Program-made: the position numbers and the translations under genes
Shown: one piece after another, positions 52,700 through 62,046 of the stretch
How positions within the stretch are numbered: the first letter of the stretch is position 1
Layout of the letters: every line of letters begins with the position of its first letter
The notes under the pieces: model-generated
What the model saw: the letters and a program-made list of their open reading frames with translations, nothing else
Told to the model about the DNA's origin: nothing
Database searches by the model: none
NCBI RefSeq assembly: GCF_002224285.1
Contig: NZ_CP022436.1
Location: 3,906,001-3,970,000 of the forward strand
DNA from: Arthrobacter sp. YN
GTDB lineage: Bacteria; Actinomycetota; Actinomycetes; Actinomycetales; Micrococcaceae
DNA: 64,000 bases
Direction of reading: 5' to 3'

Positions 52700-53961
52700 T
52701 CAGCACAACGCAGTATGGGTATTCCGGGCGTTGATGTTCCCTGTACCTGGAGGAAGACGATAGTCCCCGGAATTGCACGCGGTGTTGTCCGTCATCGTCA
52801 CATACGTCACCGGCCTTTCGAAGTCAACGGCACCGCCCGTTGTCTTGATGTCGTTATTCATAAAGGTGTTGCCCACAATTTGTATGTGGTGGATTTGCTC
52901 CGTGCCGTCATAGTATGCGTCGTGTAACCCACGCGGAGAGCCCCAGACGGTATTACCCGTGAGATTGATGTTATGGATGACACCGGATCCTCCAGCGAGG
53001 TCGATCCCAGCACCATGCCGGCCGCCACGCACATTGTTGTTGGCGATTCGGATGTCGTGAACGTCTTCGTCGCCAAATGTGTGGACAGCTATACCGTCGT
53101 CACCATCCGTGCCTTTGCGCTGATCCACGATGTTTCCCACGATGTCACCGTCACTGGTGTTCATCGCGTGGATGCCGTCCAGCTCCACGTACTTACCGTT
53201 GGTGGCTGACTGGGTGCTGCTGTCCCTGACACACCACCCGGAACCGCCAACAAAGGCGATCGAGTAAGTGAACGGGTTCTTGGTATGGACGTCTTGGACG
53301 AGTGAGTTCATGGACTCGCGGACATCAATCACGTACTCATTGAGGCGTCCCGCCACATTGCCGTTCAAGGTGTCCCCGGACTGGTCCGCTGTGAAGTTCG
53401 ACAGCGTTGTATTGTCTGCACCCGCCGTAGTCACCAGGGGATATCCGCCAGCAGGTCCGGTGTTGTTCGTGAACGAAGGACCGGCCTTGAGGATTGTGCC
53501 CGGCCCCTGACCTTCAAGCGTGACGTTGTTCTGCATCTGCAGTTTTCCATTGATGATGTAGGTTCCCGTCGAGAGTTTCACCACTCCTCCGCCGGCAATA
53601 CCCGCCGCGTTGATTCTGCCTGGATGCTTGCGGTGTCATCAATGGAGTCGTTGGGGGTGGCAGTGACTGCGTAGATGCTGGTGGCACTACTGCCTGTGGC
53701 GCCGCTCTGGGCACAGGCAGAGGGTGCCGCGGCAAGGGGCAGCGAACTCTGGACCGGCATCGCTGCTGCTGCCGGGATGGCAACGGGTGCCATCGACGTC
53801 AGTAACAACAGCATGGGGCCTACGGCCGACAGGATTCGAGGTGGACCCTGTTTCCGCCGACCCTCACGGCGCAATGGCCGGGCAGCCGTGAAGGAAGTGC
53901 CGCCCTCTGCACCGCTGGGTGACAGGGGCATGGGTACGGCGGCATTTTTGCCATTGGTCAT
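52700..53961 (-). pseudogene. Secreted right-handed parallel beta-helix protein, frameshifted near its N-terminus
   Basis: About 420 residues once repaired. Start ATG 53961 has GAGGAGA upstream. A long basic N-region (RPLRREGRRKQG) precedes the signal helix SAVGPMLLLLTSMAP. Then ...NDSIDDTASIQA should continue as AINAAGIAGGGVVKLSTGTY, the typical entry to a pectate-lyase-like beta-helix, but the frame breaks between 53614 and 53618. One missing base restores it. The downstream part has repeats such as NTVWGSPRGLHDAYYDG and HHIQIVGNTFMNND. A single Cys pair occurs late (ACNSGDYR, TALC). Function: polysaccharide-binding or lyase; no catalytic residues assigned. Confidence 0.78.
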
Positions 53962-54032
53962 GGATGTTCTCCTCATCGAACCTTGTCAGCAAGGCGACAA
54001 CGCTATGTACGCAATTCCCGCGTCCACCCTGT

Positions 54033-54059
54033 AGTCGGCAGCGGGGTCCGCGGCCGACT
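54033..54059 (-). terminator. Compound hairpin between the polysaccharide operon and the beta-helix gene
   Basis: AGTCGGC/GCCGACT with an inner GCGG/CCGC stem across a 1x1 mismatch, 61 bases past the operon stop at 54120. No T run follows. Confidence 0.6.
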
Positions 54060-54119
54060 CATCTAATAAGTGAGCGCAGCTCGCCGAACATGACGCCGGC
54101 CCGAGGACTGCCGCCAGAA

Positions 54120-55445
54120 TCAGTGGCTCTGCTGGATGACCTCTTTGTAGTCATCCAAGGTGACCCCACCTTCGCCGTCGTCGAACAAATTCTCTTCAAA
54201 GCCGAACAGGAACATGGTCATTCCACAGTCCACGGCGTAGCCGGGAGCGGTCCGCAGTTGTTCGGCAAGACTGTCCGACAATGAGGAGCCGCCCGTAAAC
54301 GGGAAGTCCGGCGGACCGGGGTTCTCCCCCACCAAGCCGAGTCCCGCGCGTCGGGCCAAGGCGCTCGTATACCGCTGCGAGGACCACGATGAGACGTCTT
54401 CCTTGACCGCCTTCTCTTCGTCGCCGGGGCTGCACCGGTCCTGGCGCGGAACGGTGGAACGGGCCGCGGCTGCCGAGACGTCATCCAGCCCGGTGAAGTC
54501 CACGTCCACGCCGGGAACCATCGACAAGACGGCGAACTGTGCCAGGTAATCCAGGCCGCGCTCCTGGGCACCATCAGGGTTCGCCCGCCCATCCAGATGC
54601 CCGGCAACAGCCTTTTCTTTGTCAGCAGGCAGGACGCCGCGGCCTGCGACAGGAACGTGGACCCGTCCCTGATAACCCAGACTACGCAACGCCTTGACCT
54701 GCCACACCACTGCTTCCACAGCCGATCCGGCGTACCAGTCCCACCACTCATGGACCTGTTGGCCAGTCACAGCCCGGCCATTCCATACAGCCGAGCCGGG
54801 CACCCATCCCGGCATCGGGGAGAGTGCCACCCCTTCGGCTAAACCCGTGCCCTTTTGTGGAGCGTCGCCGAACGCCCAAAACTCGCGCTCGTTGCCACCG
54901 TCGTCTGGCCCCGGATACCCCAGTTCCCCGCTGGAGTTTGTCCCTACCCTTATTGCTGCAATATTCTCCATTCCTTGGTCCACCCCTAATCGCAAGACAA
55001 GGCGCGACAAGTACCTGTGGGCGGCTTTTCTCACCGCGGAGCTGAAGATCAGCTCGGCACCGCTGCCCCGTGGCAAGCCTCCCTTGCTTCCCCTCAACTC
55101 ACCACCAGGCAGTCCTCGTACCCATGCGGGCGGGTAGTGCAGACCGGGGGACAAAATCACCTTGATGCGGGCCTGACGGCACTGCTCCAGCTGTGCCACG
55201 ACGGCGGCAACATACTGGCCGTCCACCCTTCCCTGGCGAGGCTCGAAACGGTCCCAAGCCACAGGCAGTTCCACGATCGAAACCCCGGCCCCGCGAAGCG
55301 CTGCGAGGCGTTGAGGTTCACAGGTTGCGCCTAAAACTCCAAATGCCAAAGGCTCCGGTACTGCACGCTGGGAGCCAGCGCTGCATCCGGCAGTCATGGC
55401 AGCCATCACGATCGACAGCACCAGCGAAAGGGCCACGCGCTTCAC
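54120..55445 (-). CDS. Lipoprotein with glycosidase-like (TIM-barrel) domain
   Basis: 441 residues from GTG 55445, which overlaps the preceding stop (GTGA). Lipobox MAAMTAGC (Cys about 20). The domain opens FGVLGATCEPQRLAALRGAG, then VELPVAWDRFEPRQGRVD and IKVILSPGLHYPPAWV, a pattern of GH42/GH5-like barrel strands. A later ENIAAIRVGTNSSGELGYPG might hold the acid/base Glu. A second candidate Glu was not found, so activity is uncertain. The mature domain is outside the membrane; it may trim or bind the polymer made by the operon. Confidence 0.7.
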   Translation of the reverse strand: MKRVALSLVLSIVMAAMTAGCSAGSQRAVPEPLAFGVLGATCEPQRLAALRGAGVSIVELPVAWDRFEPRQGRVDGQYVAAVVAQLEQCRQARIKVILSPGLHYPPAWVRGLPGGELRGSKGGLPRGSGAELIFSSAVRKAAHRYLSRLVLRLGVDQGMENIAAIRVGTNSSGELGYPGPDDGGNEREFWAFGDAPQKGTGLAEGVALSPMPGWVPGSAVWNGRAVTGQQVHEWWDWYAGSAVEAVVWQVKALRSLGYQGRVHVPVAGRGVLPADKEKAVAGHLDGRANPDGAQERGLDYLAQFAVLSMVPGVDVDFTGLDDVSAAAARSTVPRQDRCSPGDEEKAVKEDVSSWSSQRYTSALARRAGLGLVGENPGPPDFPFTGGSSLSDSLAEQLRTAPGYAVDCGMTMFLFGFEENLFDDGEGGVTLDDYKEVIQQSH

Positions 55446-57025
55446 CTGTACCCACCAGATACAGGCGGCAGTACCAGTCCGCCTGAAACAGCGGCCTCCA
55501 GCTTGGTTCGATCCAATCGCCACACCACGGTCTCACCTGACGTTGGTCCACTAAAGGTAAAAACGGGATGGGCGTTGTTCTGCAGCCAGTCCAAAAAGCC
55601 AGGAGAAGCAAAGCCGTACCCTTGGCTTAGCTGTCTGCCTTGGGTCAGAACGTACTGGGCATCCCCGTCCCTCAAGGATTCCAACGAGGGCAGAACCTCC
55701 CAGTTCTCATGCGGAAGCAACGCGAATTCACCCGTCACGGACGTCAAGCCCACTCTTGCCGACGCGGGCAGCTCGGCAATCATCCAATTCCTGGCTTGGA
55801 TGAGCCCGTCATCCACCACGGAGCGTGCTTGAACCCCAAGGAAAAGACTGAGGGCAGTTATGAGTGCCGTCGCAACAACCACCAACCGTCCCAGCCGGGG
55901 CCGCCACGACACAACCATCACTCCAGCCACGGGTAGTGAGACCACGCCTGCAAGGACCACGCAGTAACCAAATTGTTCTTCTGCAGCACCAAAAAAAACC
56001 GAGTAGACCCCCACCAGGCCTGTAAATATCGAGAACAAACCGATAATGCGGCGATTGGCCGAAGGCGAGGTGGCGGCAACGGCGCCGACCAGTACGGAAA
56101 GTCCCAAGAGCATATAGCTGGTGCCGAACCGTCCCACTAGATCCACGAGGCGTTCTGCGAGGCTTACCTCGGAGACCGAATTGAAACCGGTCATCTGAAC
56201 GGCACCCACCATCCTCAGAATGCCTACCGATTTTTGCTCGACGAACTGTGGAAGAAGTCCCATGGCGGTCAGCAAACCCAGGTACACCGCGTAGGGAACC
56301 AGGGCTGAGGCGAGAATCCGCCAGGCAGTGAACGGCGGTATGGTTCTGCGCCAGAACACGCCGGCGACGAGCGGAACCACGGTGAACACGGCCGTCATGT
56401 CCTTCATGACGATGGCCAGCCCGAACACCAGGCCGGCGCTGATTTCCAGCCACAGACGTGCCCGTCCCTTCCGGCGGTCAAGCACCACGAGGACCAGGAG
56501 CCAGCCCGTCAGAACGGCCAAACCTGCCGGCGTCTCCATCATCAAACGGCCATCCATGCGGAGGACAAAGGGATCGCTTGCCAGGACCACCCCTGCCACC
56601 GCGGCAGCTCCGATGCCCACCAGGCGGCGAACCACCAGGAAGCACACCACCACCGTCACTGCCCCCAGGATGCTGTTGACCCACCGCAATTGCAGCGCCA
56701 GATCCATCGAACTCCCTTGAAGGCCCAAGCCACGGATGACCAGGGCGTTGAGGGCGTAGGTGCCCGGAGGATGCAGGAAAAAGGGAGTGCCCAGAATTGT
56801 TGGCATCTGCCCGTCTGCCATCTGTTGGGCCAAATCTGCGTACGTCACTTCGTCGATGAAGACATCGTTTGCCCGTTGGACTCCGAATACCCGAAATACC
56901 AGAGCCAGCACTCCCACAAGCGCTGCGACCCAGAGCGGGTGCTGGATTACCTGACGCCGCTTCCCGGCAGACCGTCGTGCTGTGAACTTTAGCGCTGGCG
57001 CATCAGCGCGGTGAAGCGAAGTCAT
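55442..57025 (-). CDS. GT39/ArnT-like polyprenyl-sugar glycosyltransferase
   Basis: 527 residues with about 11-12 membrane helices. The N-terminal extracytoplasmic loop after helix 1 has NDVFIDEVTYADLAQQMADG (catalytic Asp-Glu of GT-C enzymes) and FFLHPPGTYALNAL. GT-C enzymes use polyprenyl-phosphate sugars outside the membrane; the donor may be made by the upstream GT2. ATG lies inside the PIG-L stop (ATGA). Confidence 0.85.
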   Translation of the reverse strand: MTSLHRADAPALKFTARRSAGKRRQVIQHPLWVAALVGVLALVFRVFGVQRANDVFIDEVTYADLAQQMADGQMPTILGTPFFLHPPGTYALNALVIRGLGLQGSSMDLALQLRWVNSILGAVTVVVCFLVVRRLVGIGAAAVAGVVLASDPFVLRMDGRLMMETPAGLAVLTGWLLVLVVLDRRKGRARLWLEISAGLVFGLAIVMKDMTAVFTVVPLVAGVFWRRTIPPFTAWRILASALVPYAVYLGLLTAMGLLPQFVEQKSVGILRMVGAVQMTGFNSVSEVSLAERLVDLVGRFGTSYMLLGLSVLVGAVAATSPSANRRIIGLFSIFTGLVGVYSVFFGAAEEQFGYCVVLAGVVSLPVAGVMVVSWRPRLGRLVVVATALITALSLFLGVQARSVVDDGLIQARNWMIAELPASARVGLTSVTGEFALLPHENWEVLPSLESLRDGDAQYVLTQGRQLSQGYGFASPGFLDWLQNNAHPVFTFSGPTSGETVVWRLDRTKLEAAVSGGLVLPPVSGGYR

Positions 57026-57831
57026 CGCACGCCTGACGGCACTGCGGGCACAAAGTAGGTTTCCGGAATCAGAGGGATCTCCCCTGCAGGAAACAAGGCG
57101 TCGGCCTGCGTGGCATACTGCCTGATGCGGCCGGGCTTAGTATCCAGGCCCATGTCCCATGACCACCGCACAAATCCTCTGTTGGACAGGTACGCTTCAT
57201 CCGGTCCGGCCAACAGGTCGTAGGGAAAGTCCGAGTACATCACGAGATGTGCCGGGTGGTCCCTGCCAAGGTCGCGGGTAATCAGATGGTCAACATGCCG
57301 GCCCACTCCCGCGGGGCAAAAGAGCAGCTCCGCCCCGGTCAGCTCCAAGAGCCCGGCGACCCGTGCGCGAAGCGCACGTATCATCTCCCGGTCTCCCCGG
57401 GAGATTCTGCCCAAGGCGATGTCGAACCGATAGGTGGGGTATCTGTGCGTCAGTTCCGGAAGAAGCCTGTCCCAGGCACTGCTTCCCAACCTGGGTGGCT
57501 TGCTCCGGCGTCGAAACAGCGCATCCACTTCCCCTAGATGCAGGGACTGGACTCCCATGTCTTCCAGCACGGCCCGGTCCTCCGACCTCCTGGCCTCGAA
57601 GAGTTCCCCGGCATCCGGGACCGTGCACTGACGCAGGAACGACCCTGCCGCGCTGGTGTGCGGAGCGGGAGATGACTCAGTGAAAAGAGTCGCAACGACG
57701 ATCTGACGCCTCTGGGCCTGCGCTTCGATGAGAGCCCCGCAGGACAACACAGCATCGTCCAGATGGGGTGACAAGAAAAGCCATGGAGCGTCTCCGGCCA
57801 TGGAACGATCAACTCTGGATTGGAACGGCAT
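57022..57831 (-). CDS. PIG-L family deacetylase
   Basis: 269 residues. The metal site motif is WLFLSPHLDDAVLSCGALI (AHPDD-like variant, SPHLDD) with a later His in VGRHVDHLITRDL. PIG-L/MshB enzymes remove acetyl groups from N-acetylglucosamine compounds with zinc. In this operon a sugar N-deacetylase acting on a precursor or polymer is plausible. It starts directly after the upstream GT4 stop with no gap. Confidence 0.9.
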   Translation of the reverse strand: MPFQSRVDRSMAGDAPWLFLSPHLDDAVLSCGALIEAQAQRRQIVVATLFTESSPAPHTSAAGSFLRQCTVPDAGELFEARRSEDRAVLEDMGVQSLHLGEVDALFRRRSKPPRLGSSAWDRLLPELTHRYPTYRFDIALGRISRGDREMIRALRARVAGLLELTGAELLFCPAGVGRHVDHLITRDLGRDHPAHLVMYSDFPYDLLAGPDEAYLSNRGFVRWSWDMGLDTKPGRIRQYATQADALFPAGEIPLIPETYFVPAVPSGVR

Positions 57832-58977
57832 TCAGGCCCTTTCTGCACGGCGGAGTTGCTCCTGCCGGGGTTGGGAGGTGTTCAATTCACCCAGTGCGGT
57901 GACGTAGGCCTGAGCCTGCAAGTCTGCGAGCGCATCCCAGTTGTAGCCGGCGGCAAACCGGCGTCCTTCCACAGCCACCTGCTCCAGCCCTGGCTGGGAA
58001 TAGCGGGTGGCAATCTGATGGGCGAAAGCAGTGACGTCAAAGGGGGTGACAAGCCATCCGGTCCCGGCAGGGAGGATCTCTCTGAGGCACGGGATATCGA
58101 AAGCAATCACTGGCGTACCAGCAGCCAAGGCATCAATGGCCACCAAGCCGAACGTCTCGTGCCGGGAAGGCACCGCCACGAGACGGGCCTCGCTGATGGT
58201 CTTGAACTTCCTATCCCCAGACAACCAGCCCAGCAGCTGAACACGTTCGGACAGACCGGCTTCCTGGACGGCTGCACGCAATCTGTCTTCGTCCGGACCG
58301 GTGCCGGCAATCAGCAGATTTCCCTCAACCCTGCTGCACGCTTGGGACCAAGCCTGCAGGAGGAGGTCAAGCCCCTTATGCCCGTACTCCAGACGGCCGA
58401 TGAAGAGGACATCCTTCCCATGGCGCGGCGGGTTGCTCCACACACAGGGGTCCACACCGTTGCCGATCACGTCCACATGAACGTTTGGATTCAGTTTCTT
58501 CAACCGTTCGGCTATGCCCTGCGAAACAGCGATGAGTCTTCGGTGCTTCCGTACCCCCAGCCGCTCCATCCAATGCAGCGGCAACTTGTACTGCCGGGCC
58601 TTGTCCCTGGCATGGAGCCACTGGACAACCCCAATGGTGGGGCGTTGGGTCCATAGCGGGGCTGCCATGGTGGAAAACGGGGCGAAGAAATCTTCCACCA
58701 CCAAGTCAACCGATGATCGGCGCCGGCTCACTTCGAACGGCAGCCGTGCCACGTAAGCCACCAACCGGGTCAGCCGATTGCGGCCGGATCCATACCCGAT
58801 CGGCACGTAGCGCACGCCGTCCTCCACACGTTCCGTCCAGCCCGGATACCGGGTGGTGAGCACCGTGATGTGATAACCCTTGTCTGCAAGCCGACGGTTG
58901 ATTTCGTGCGTCCGCACGGATCCCCCGCCGGCCCCCGGCATGCGCGGATCTTCGAATCCCAAATGCAAAACTCTCAT
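57832..58977 (-). CDS. Glycosyltransferase family 4
   Basis: 381 residues from ATG 58977, which overlaps the flippase stop (ATGA). Acceptor half: LHLGFEDPRMPGAGGGSVRT and YHITVLTTRYPGW. Donor half: VDVIGNGVDPCVWSN, DVLFIGRLEYGHKGLDLLLQ, and AVPSRHETFGLVAIDALAAG, the ExFGLxxxE-like motif (here ETFGLVAIDA) with Asp in place of the second Glu. Cytoplasmic, sugar specificity unknown. Confidence 0.92.
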   Translation of the reverse strand: MRVLHLGFEDPRMPGAGGGSVRTHEINRRLADKGYHITVLTTRYPGWTERVEDGVRYVPIGYGSGRNRLTRLVAYVARLPFEVSRRRSSVDLVVEDFFAPFSTMAAPLWTQRPTIGVVQWLHARDKARQYKLPLHWMERLGVRKHRRLIAVSQGIAERLKKLNPNVHVDVIGNGVDPCVWSNPPRHGKDVLFIGRLEYGHKGLDLLLQAWSQACSRVEGNLLIAGTGPDEDRLRAAVQEAGLSERVQLLGWLSGDRKFKTISEARLVAVPSRHETFGLVAIDALAAGTPVIAFDIPCLREILPAGTGWLVTPFDVTAFAHQIATRYSQPGLEQVAVEGRRFAAGYNWDALADLQAQAYVTALGELNTSQPRQEQLRRAERA

Positions 58978-60572
58978 AGCTGTCTTTCCATCCTTCGGGC
59001 GTTGGGAGGCCATGGACTGTGGTCGCCGTGACTATGGCGGTCACCTCCGCGCTTGAAACCCCGACGGCGGCTGCCACCAGCACGGGTGCCAGCCGACCGC
59101 CCGCCAACGTGCCGTCGTCGTCGAATTTTGAAGTCGTTCCCGTGCGGCAACAGCCCCCGCTGGTGAGCGAGAACCAAGAGGCCGCTGACGGTGGCCAGGG
59201 CCAGCCACGCAAGGGGCTGCAGGTCGGCGGCCACTGCCAGTGCCACTATCAGGGCGATGGCCAGGACCAGGAACGGGCCGGCTCCCCTCCCTGGGTGTGC
59301 TGCTACCAGGACGGGACGCGCCAGCAGCGCCAGAACCACGCCCGCTGTCAGGGCGCCCACAGCGGAGCCCACGGCCATGCCGGTGACGGCGTTCACCTGC
59401 CAGCCAACCCAGAGCCCGCCCACCACCAGGAGACACGCGCAGGCGAGGCCGATCTGGCATCGGCGGTAGGCCCGCACGGCAAGGAGCACCGTGGACAGGA
59501 CCATGAGGACCGCGTAACCAAGACCGGAAGCAGCCAGCCACGGCAGGAGCCCCAGGGAGCCGTGGTACTTCTGCGGCACGATGAATCCGGCCATCAGTGG
59601 TGGAGCTGTGGCGATGATGGCGAAAGCCACCACGGCAAGTTGCCCGAACGACGCGAAGGCAGCACCAAGAACCTGACCCGCGTTGGCACCGGGCGTGCGA
59701 AGCAACGGGAAGGCCACCAAAGCGGTTCCGGCTGCCACGTAGACAGGCCCTTTGGCGATGGTGGCAAGCGCCTGGAAACCTGCTGCATCGGCCGATCCGC
59801 TGTCCAGGAAGCCGACCACCACGACATCGACACCCACCAGCACGGAGACAACGCCGAGAACGGAGGCGATGTCACTGGTCTCGGCCCATCTCCACTTCTC
59901 CAGCACAACCCGCGGGCGCCACCGCAAGTCCCGGTAGAAGGACCACGGCACTATTAACGGCGCCAGGCACCCCACTACGAAACCTAGGACCGCTCCCCCG
60001 GCACCCCATGCCATGGCGATCACCACCACGCTGAAGATAAGCCTCAGGAGAACCTCGCCCACAGTGGACAGCGCGTACCAGGTGAAACGGAGCTCACCCT
60101 GCAACCAGCCCGCGGGTGCATTCGCCACGAAGATGACAAAGGCCGCCAACGCCACCACTGCGGCCAGGACGGGGTCGGCGAGCGCGAGCGTCACGCTGCC
60201 TGAGATCACTGCAGCGGCAACGCCCGCCAGGCAGGACACGAAGACCGAGAAGGCCAAGCCATTACGCCGTTCCTCGGAGCCTGCCTGATGGACGGCAACA
60301 ACGTGCGACAAGGGAAGCGGGACCAAGGCATTGGCCACGATCCCCACCACTCCCAGGATCATCGCCGCCGCGGCGAACATCGTGTAGTCCGCGGTGTCCA
60401 GCATGGTGGCCATGAGCAGAGTGCAGCCATAACTCATGACGCCCACAACCCCTGCGGACACGGCAAGGAAGCCGCTGTTTGCCGCAATGCCTGGGTCCTT
60501 TTCCAAGGCCCTGCGGTGTGACCGGGGTCTTTCCCGCACAGCAAGAGTCATTGTTTTCTGGGATGAATCCAT
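58974..60572 (-). CDS. Polysaccharide export flippase (Wzx/MATE-like)
   Basis: 532 residues with 12-14 membrane helices and a basic C-terminal tail rich in Arg and Gly (GGSRRRGFKRGG). Membrane packing with GWLQGELRFTWYALSTVGEV and FLDSGSADAAGFQALATIAKGPVYV matches oligosaccharide flippases (MOP superfamily). ATG 60572 is chosen because of an ACGGA site; starts at 60596 and 60605 would overlap the upstream stop. It would move the lipid-linked glycan outward. Confidence 0.85.
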   Translation of the reverse strand: MDSSQKTMTLAVRERPRSHRRALEKDPGIAANSGFLAVSAGVVGVMSYGCTLLMATMLDTADYTMFAAAAMILGVVGIVANALVPLPLSHVVAVHQAGSEERRNGLAFSVFVSCLAGVAAAVISGSVTLALADPVLAAVVALAAFVIFVANAPAGWLQGELRFTWYALSTVGEVLLRLIFSVVVIAMAWGAGGAVLGFVVGCLAPLIVPWSFYRDLRWRPRVVLEKWRWAETSDIASVLGVVSVLVGVDVVVVGFLDSGSADAAGFQALATIAKGPVYVAAGTALVAFPLLRTPGANAGQVLGAAFASFGQLAVVAFAIIATAPPLMAGFIVPQKYHGSLGLLPWLAASGLGYAVLMVLSTVLLAVRAYRRCQIGLACACLLVVGGLWVGWQVNAVTGMAVGSAVGALTAGVVLALLARPVLVAAHPGRGAGPFLVLAIALIVALAVAADLQPLAWLALATVSGLLVLAHQRGLLPHGNDFKIRRRRHVGGRSAGTRAGGSRRRGFKRGGDRHSHGDHSPWPPNARRMERQL

Positions 60573-60585
60573 GGATGAACGTCCG

Positions 60586-62046
60586 TTACTGGCCATCAAG
60601 GGCATCGGCGGGAGTGAAAGCGCTCCCGGGGCCGGCCAGCAGAGTGGTGCGTCCGGCCGAACGGAGTTCCGCAGACGTCACGCCGATCTTCTGCATTGCC
60701 GCGAAGGCCTCGAACTCGTCACGTCCCTTCATCAGCACAGCGACATGTCCATCATCCGCAACGGCAACCTCATCCGTCCGGTGCAGGATGGACTGAAGAT
60801 CGGCATCTTCAGGCAACACGAACCGGACCAGGGTGGAAAGGTCAGAGTGGAACGAACGAGGATCCCCGCCGTCGCGCCGTATCTTCTCCTCTTCCATCAG
60901 GGCTCCAGTGAGCAGTCTGGTGCTGCGGTCCCAGGTGAAGCAGCGGGCCCATTCCCGGCACTCCGCTGAGACCACCGCTTCCGAGTCCGGCTCACCCAAG
61001 GCGGTGAGGGCCTCAACCATTGCGGTCCCAAGCTCCTGGGGAGTATCCACCAGCCAACCGGTTCTGCCGTCCACTACGGAGTCCCGGATGCCTGGAACAC
61101 GCAGGGCCAGGCAGGGCACACCCCACGCGGCGGCTTCGATCACCGAGCAGCCCCAACCTTCTGACGCCGAGGTGGAAGCAGTCAGCCAAGCCCGGCTCAA
61201 CAACCTGTCACGGACCTCATTGGGCTGGTAGCCGTGGAACGTTACTGCGTGGTCCAGGCCGAGGTCCATGGCCAACTGCTGCAACCGGGCCCGTTCCGGG
61301 CCGTCCCCCACAATGTCCATCCGCAGCTTTGGAATGCTGCGCACTGCCACGGCAAACTGGCCCATCAGCAGGTCCAGCCTCTTATGCGGCACCAAGCGGC
61401 TGACGACGGCGATGGTCGGGTGGGGCGCGCGGGCGGCAACCTCCTCCGGAATGTCGATGGTTCCGTTCGGCACCACGTGGACAGGACCGGAGAACCCGAG
61501 TTTCCTCAGTTCCAGCCGTGTGGAGGGCGAGACCGCCACAATGGAACGCTGGCCGTACACCGTCTTGGCTCCCGAACTTTCCAGGAACCGGCCCACGGCG
61601 GCCAAAGGCGGAGAGAACCTGGTGCGGAACTGTTCCTGGTGGACGTGGTGGATCACCTGGATGATCGGCAGGTTCCGTGGCAAAAACAAGGGCGAAAAGA
61701 ACGGTATCCCGTTCTGGCAGTCCACCACGGCATCAAATTCCCCCCCGCTCTGCAAAAGCCCGCCGGTCCGCACAAGCCGGAGCGCGGCATGTCCATAAAT
61801 GGACAGGGCTCCGCCTCCGCGCAGGATGCGGATGCCGTCAATGACATCCTCAGGTGACTGGCCGTCGTCGCGCCCTGTAAACCAGGTGACGTGGACGCCG
61901 TTCTGCACCCACCTCTTGGAAATCTCGTGCATGTACTGCTCGGCGCCGCCGGCTTGTGAGTGCTGGACGTCGCGCCAGTTGAGGACCAGCACGTGCTTTC
62001 CGGCGAGAAGGGTTGGAGAGTTGATGTCAGGAAGGCCGGACATCAT
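60586..62046 (-). CDS. Glycosyltransferase family 4
   Basis: 486 residues from ATG 62046, overlapping the GT2 stop (ATGA) with AGAGGG upstream. KHVLVLNWRDVQHSQAGGAEQYMHEI (split) is a strong GT4 N-terminal motif. Later: VHVVPNGTIDIP, IAVVSRLVPHKRLDLLMGQF and TASTSASEGWGCSVIEAAAWG with the catalytic Glu pair (EGWGCSVIE). A C-terminal extension of about 100 residues, absent from most GT4, follows position 385. Sugar unknown. Confidence 0.92.
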   Translation of the reverse strand: MMSGLPDINSPTLLAGKHVLVLNWRDVQHSQAGGAEQYMHEISKRWVQNGVHVTWFTGRDDGQSPEDVIDGIRILRGGGALSIYGHAALRLVRTGGLLQSGGEFDAVVDCQNGIPFFSPLFLPRNLPIIQVIHHVHQEQFRTRFSPPLAAVGRFLESSGAKTVYGQRSIVAVSPSTRLELRKLGFSGPVHVVPNGTIDIPEEVAARAPHPTIAVVSRLVPHKRLDLLMGQFAVAVRSIPKLRMDIVGDGPERARLQQLAMDLGLDHAVTFHGYQPNEVRDRLLSRAWLTASTSASEGWGCSVIEAAAWGVPCLALRVPGIRDSVVDGRTGWLVDTPQELGTAMVEALTALGEPDSEAVVSAECREWARCFTWDRSTRLLTGALMEEEKIRRDGGDPRSFHSDLSTLVRFVLPEDADLQSILHRTDEVAVADDGHVAVLMKGRDEFEAFAAMQKIGVTSAELRSAGRTTLLAGPGSAFTPADALDGQ

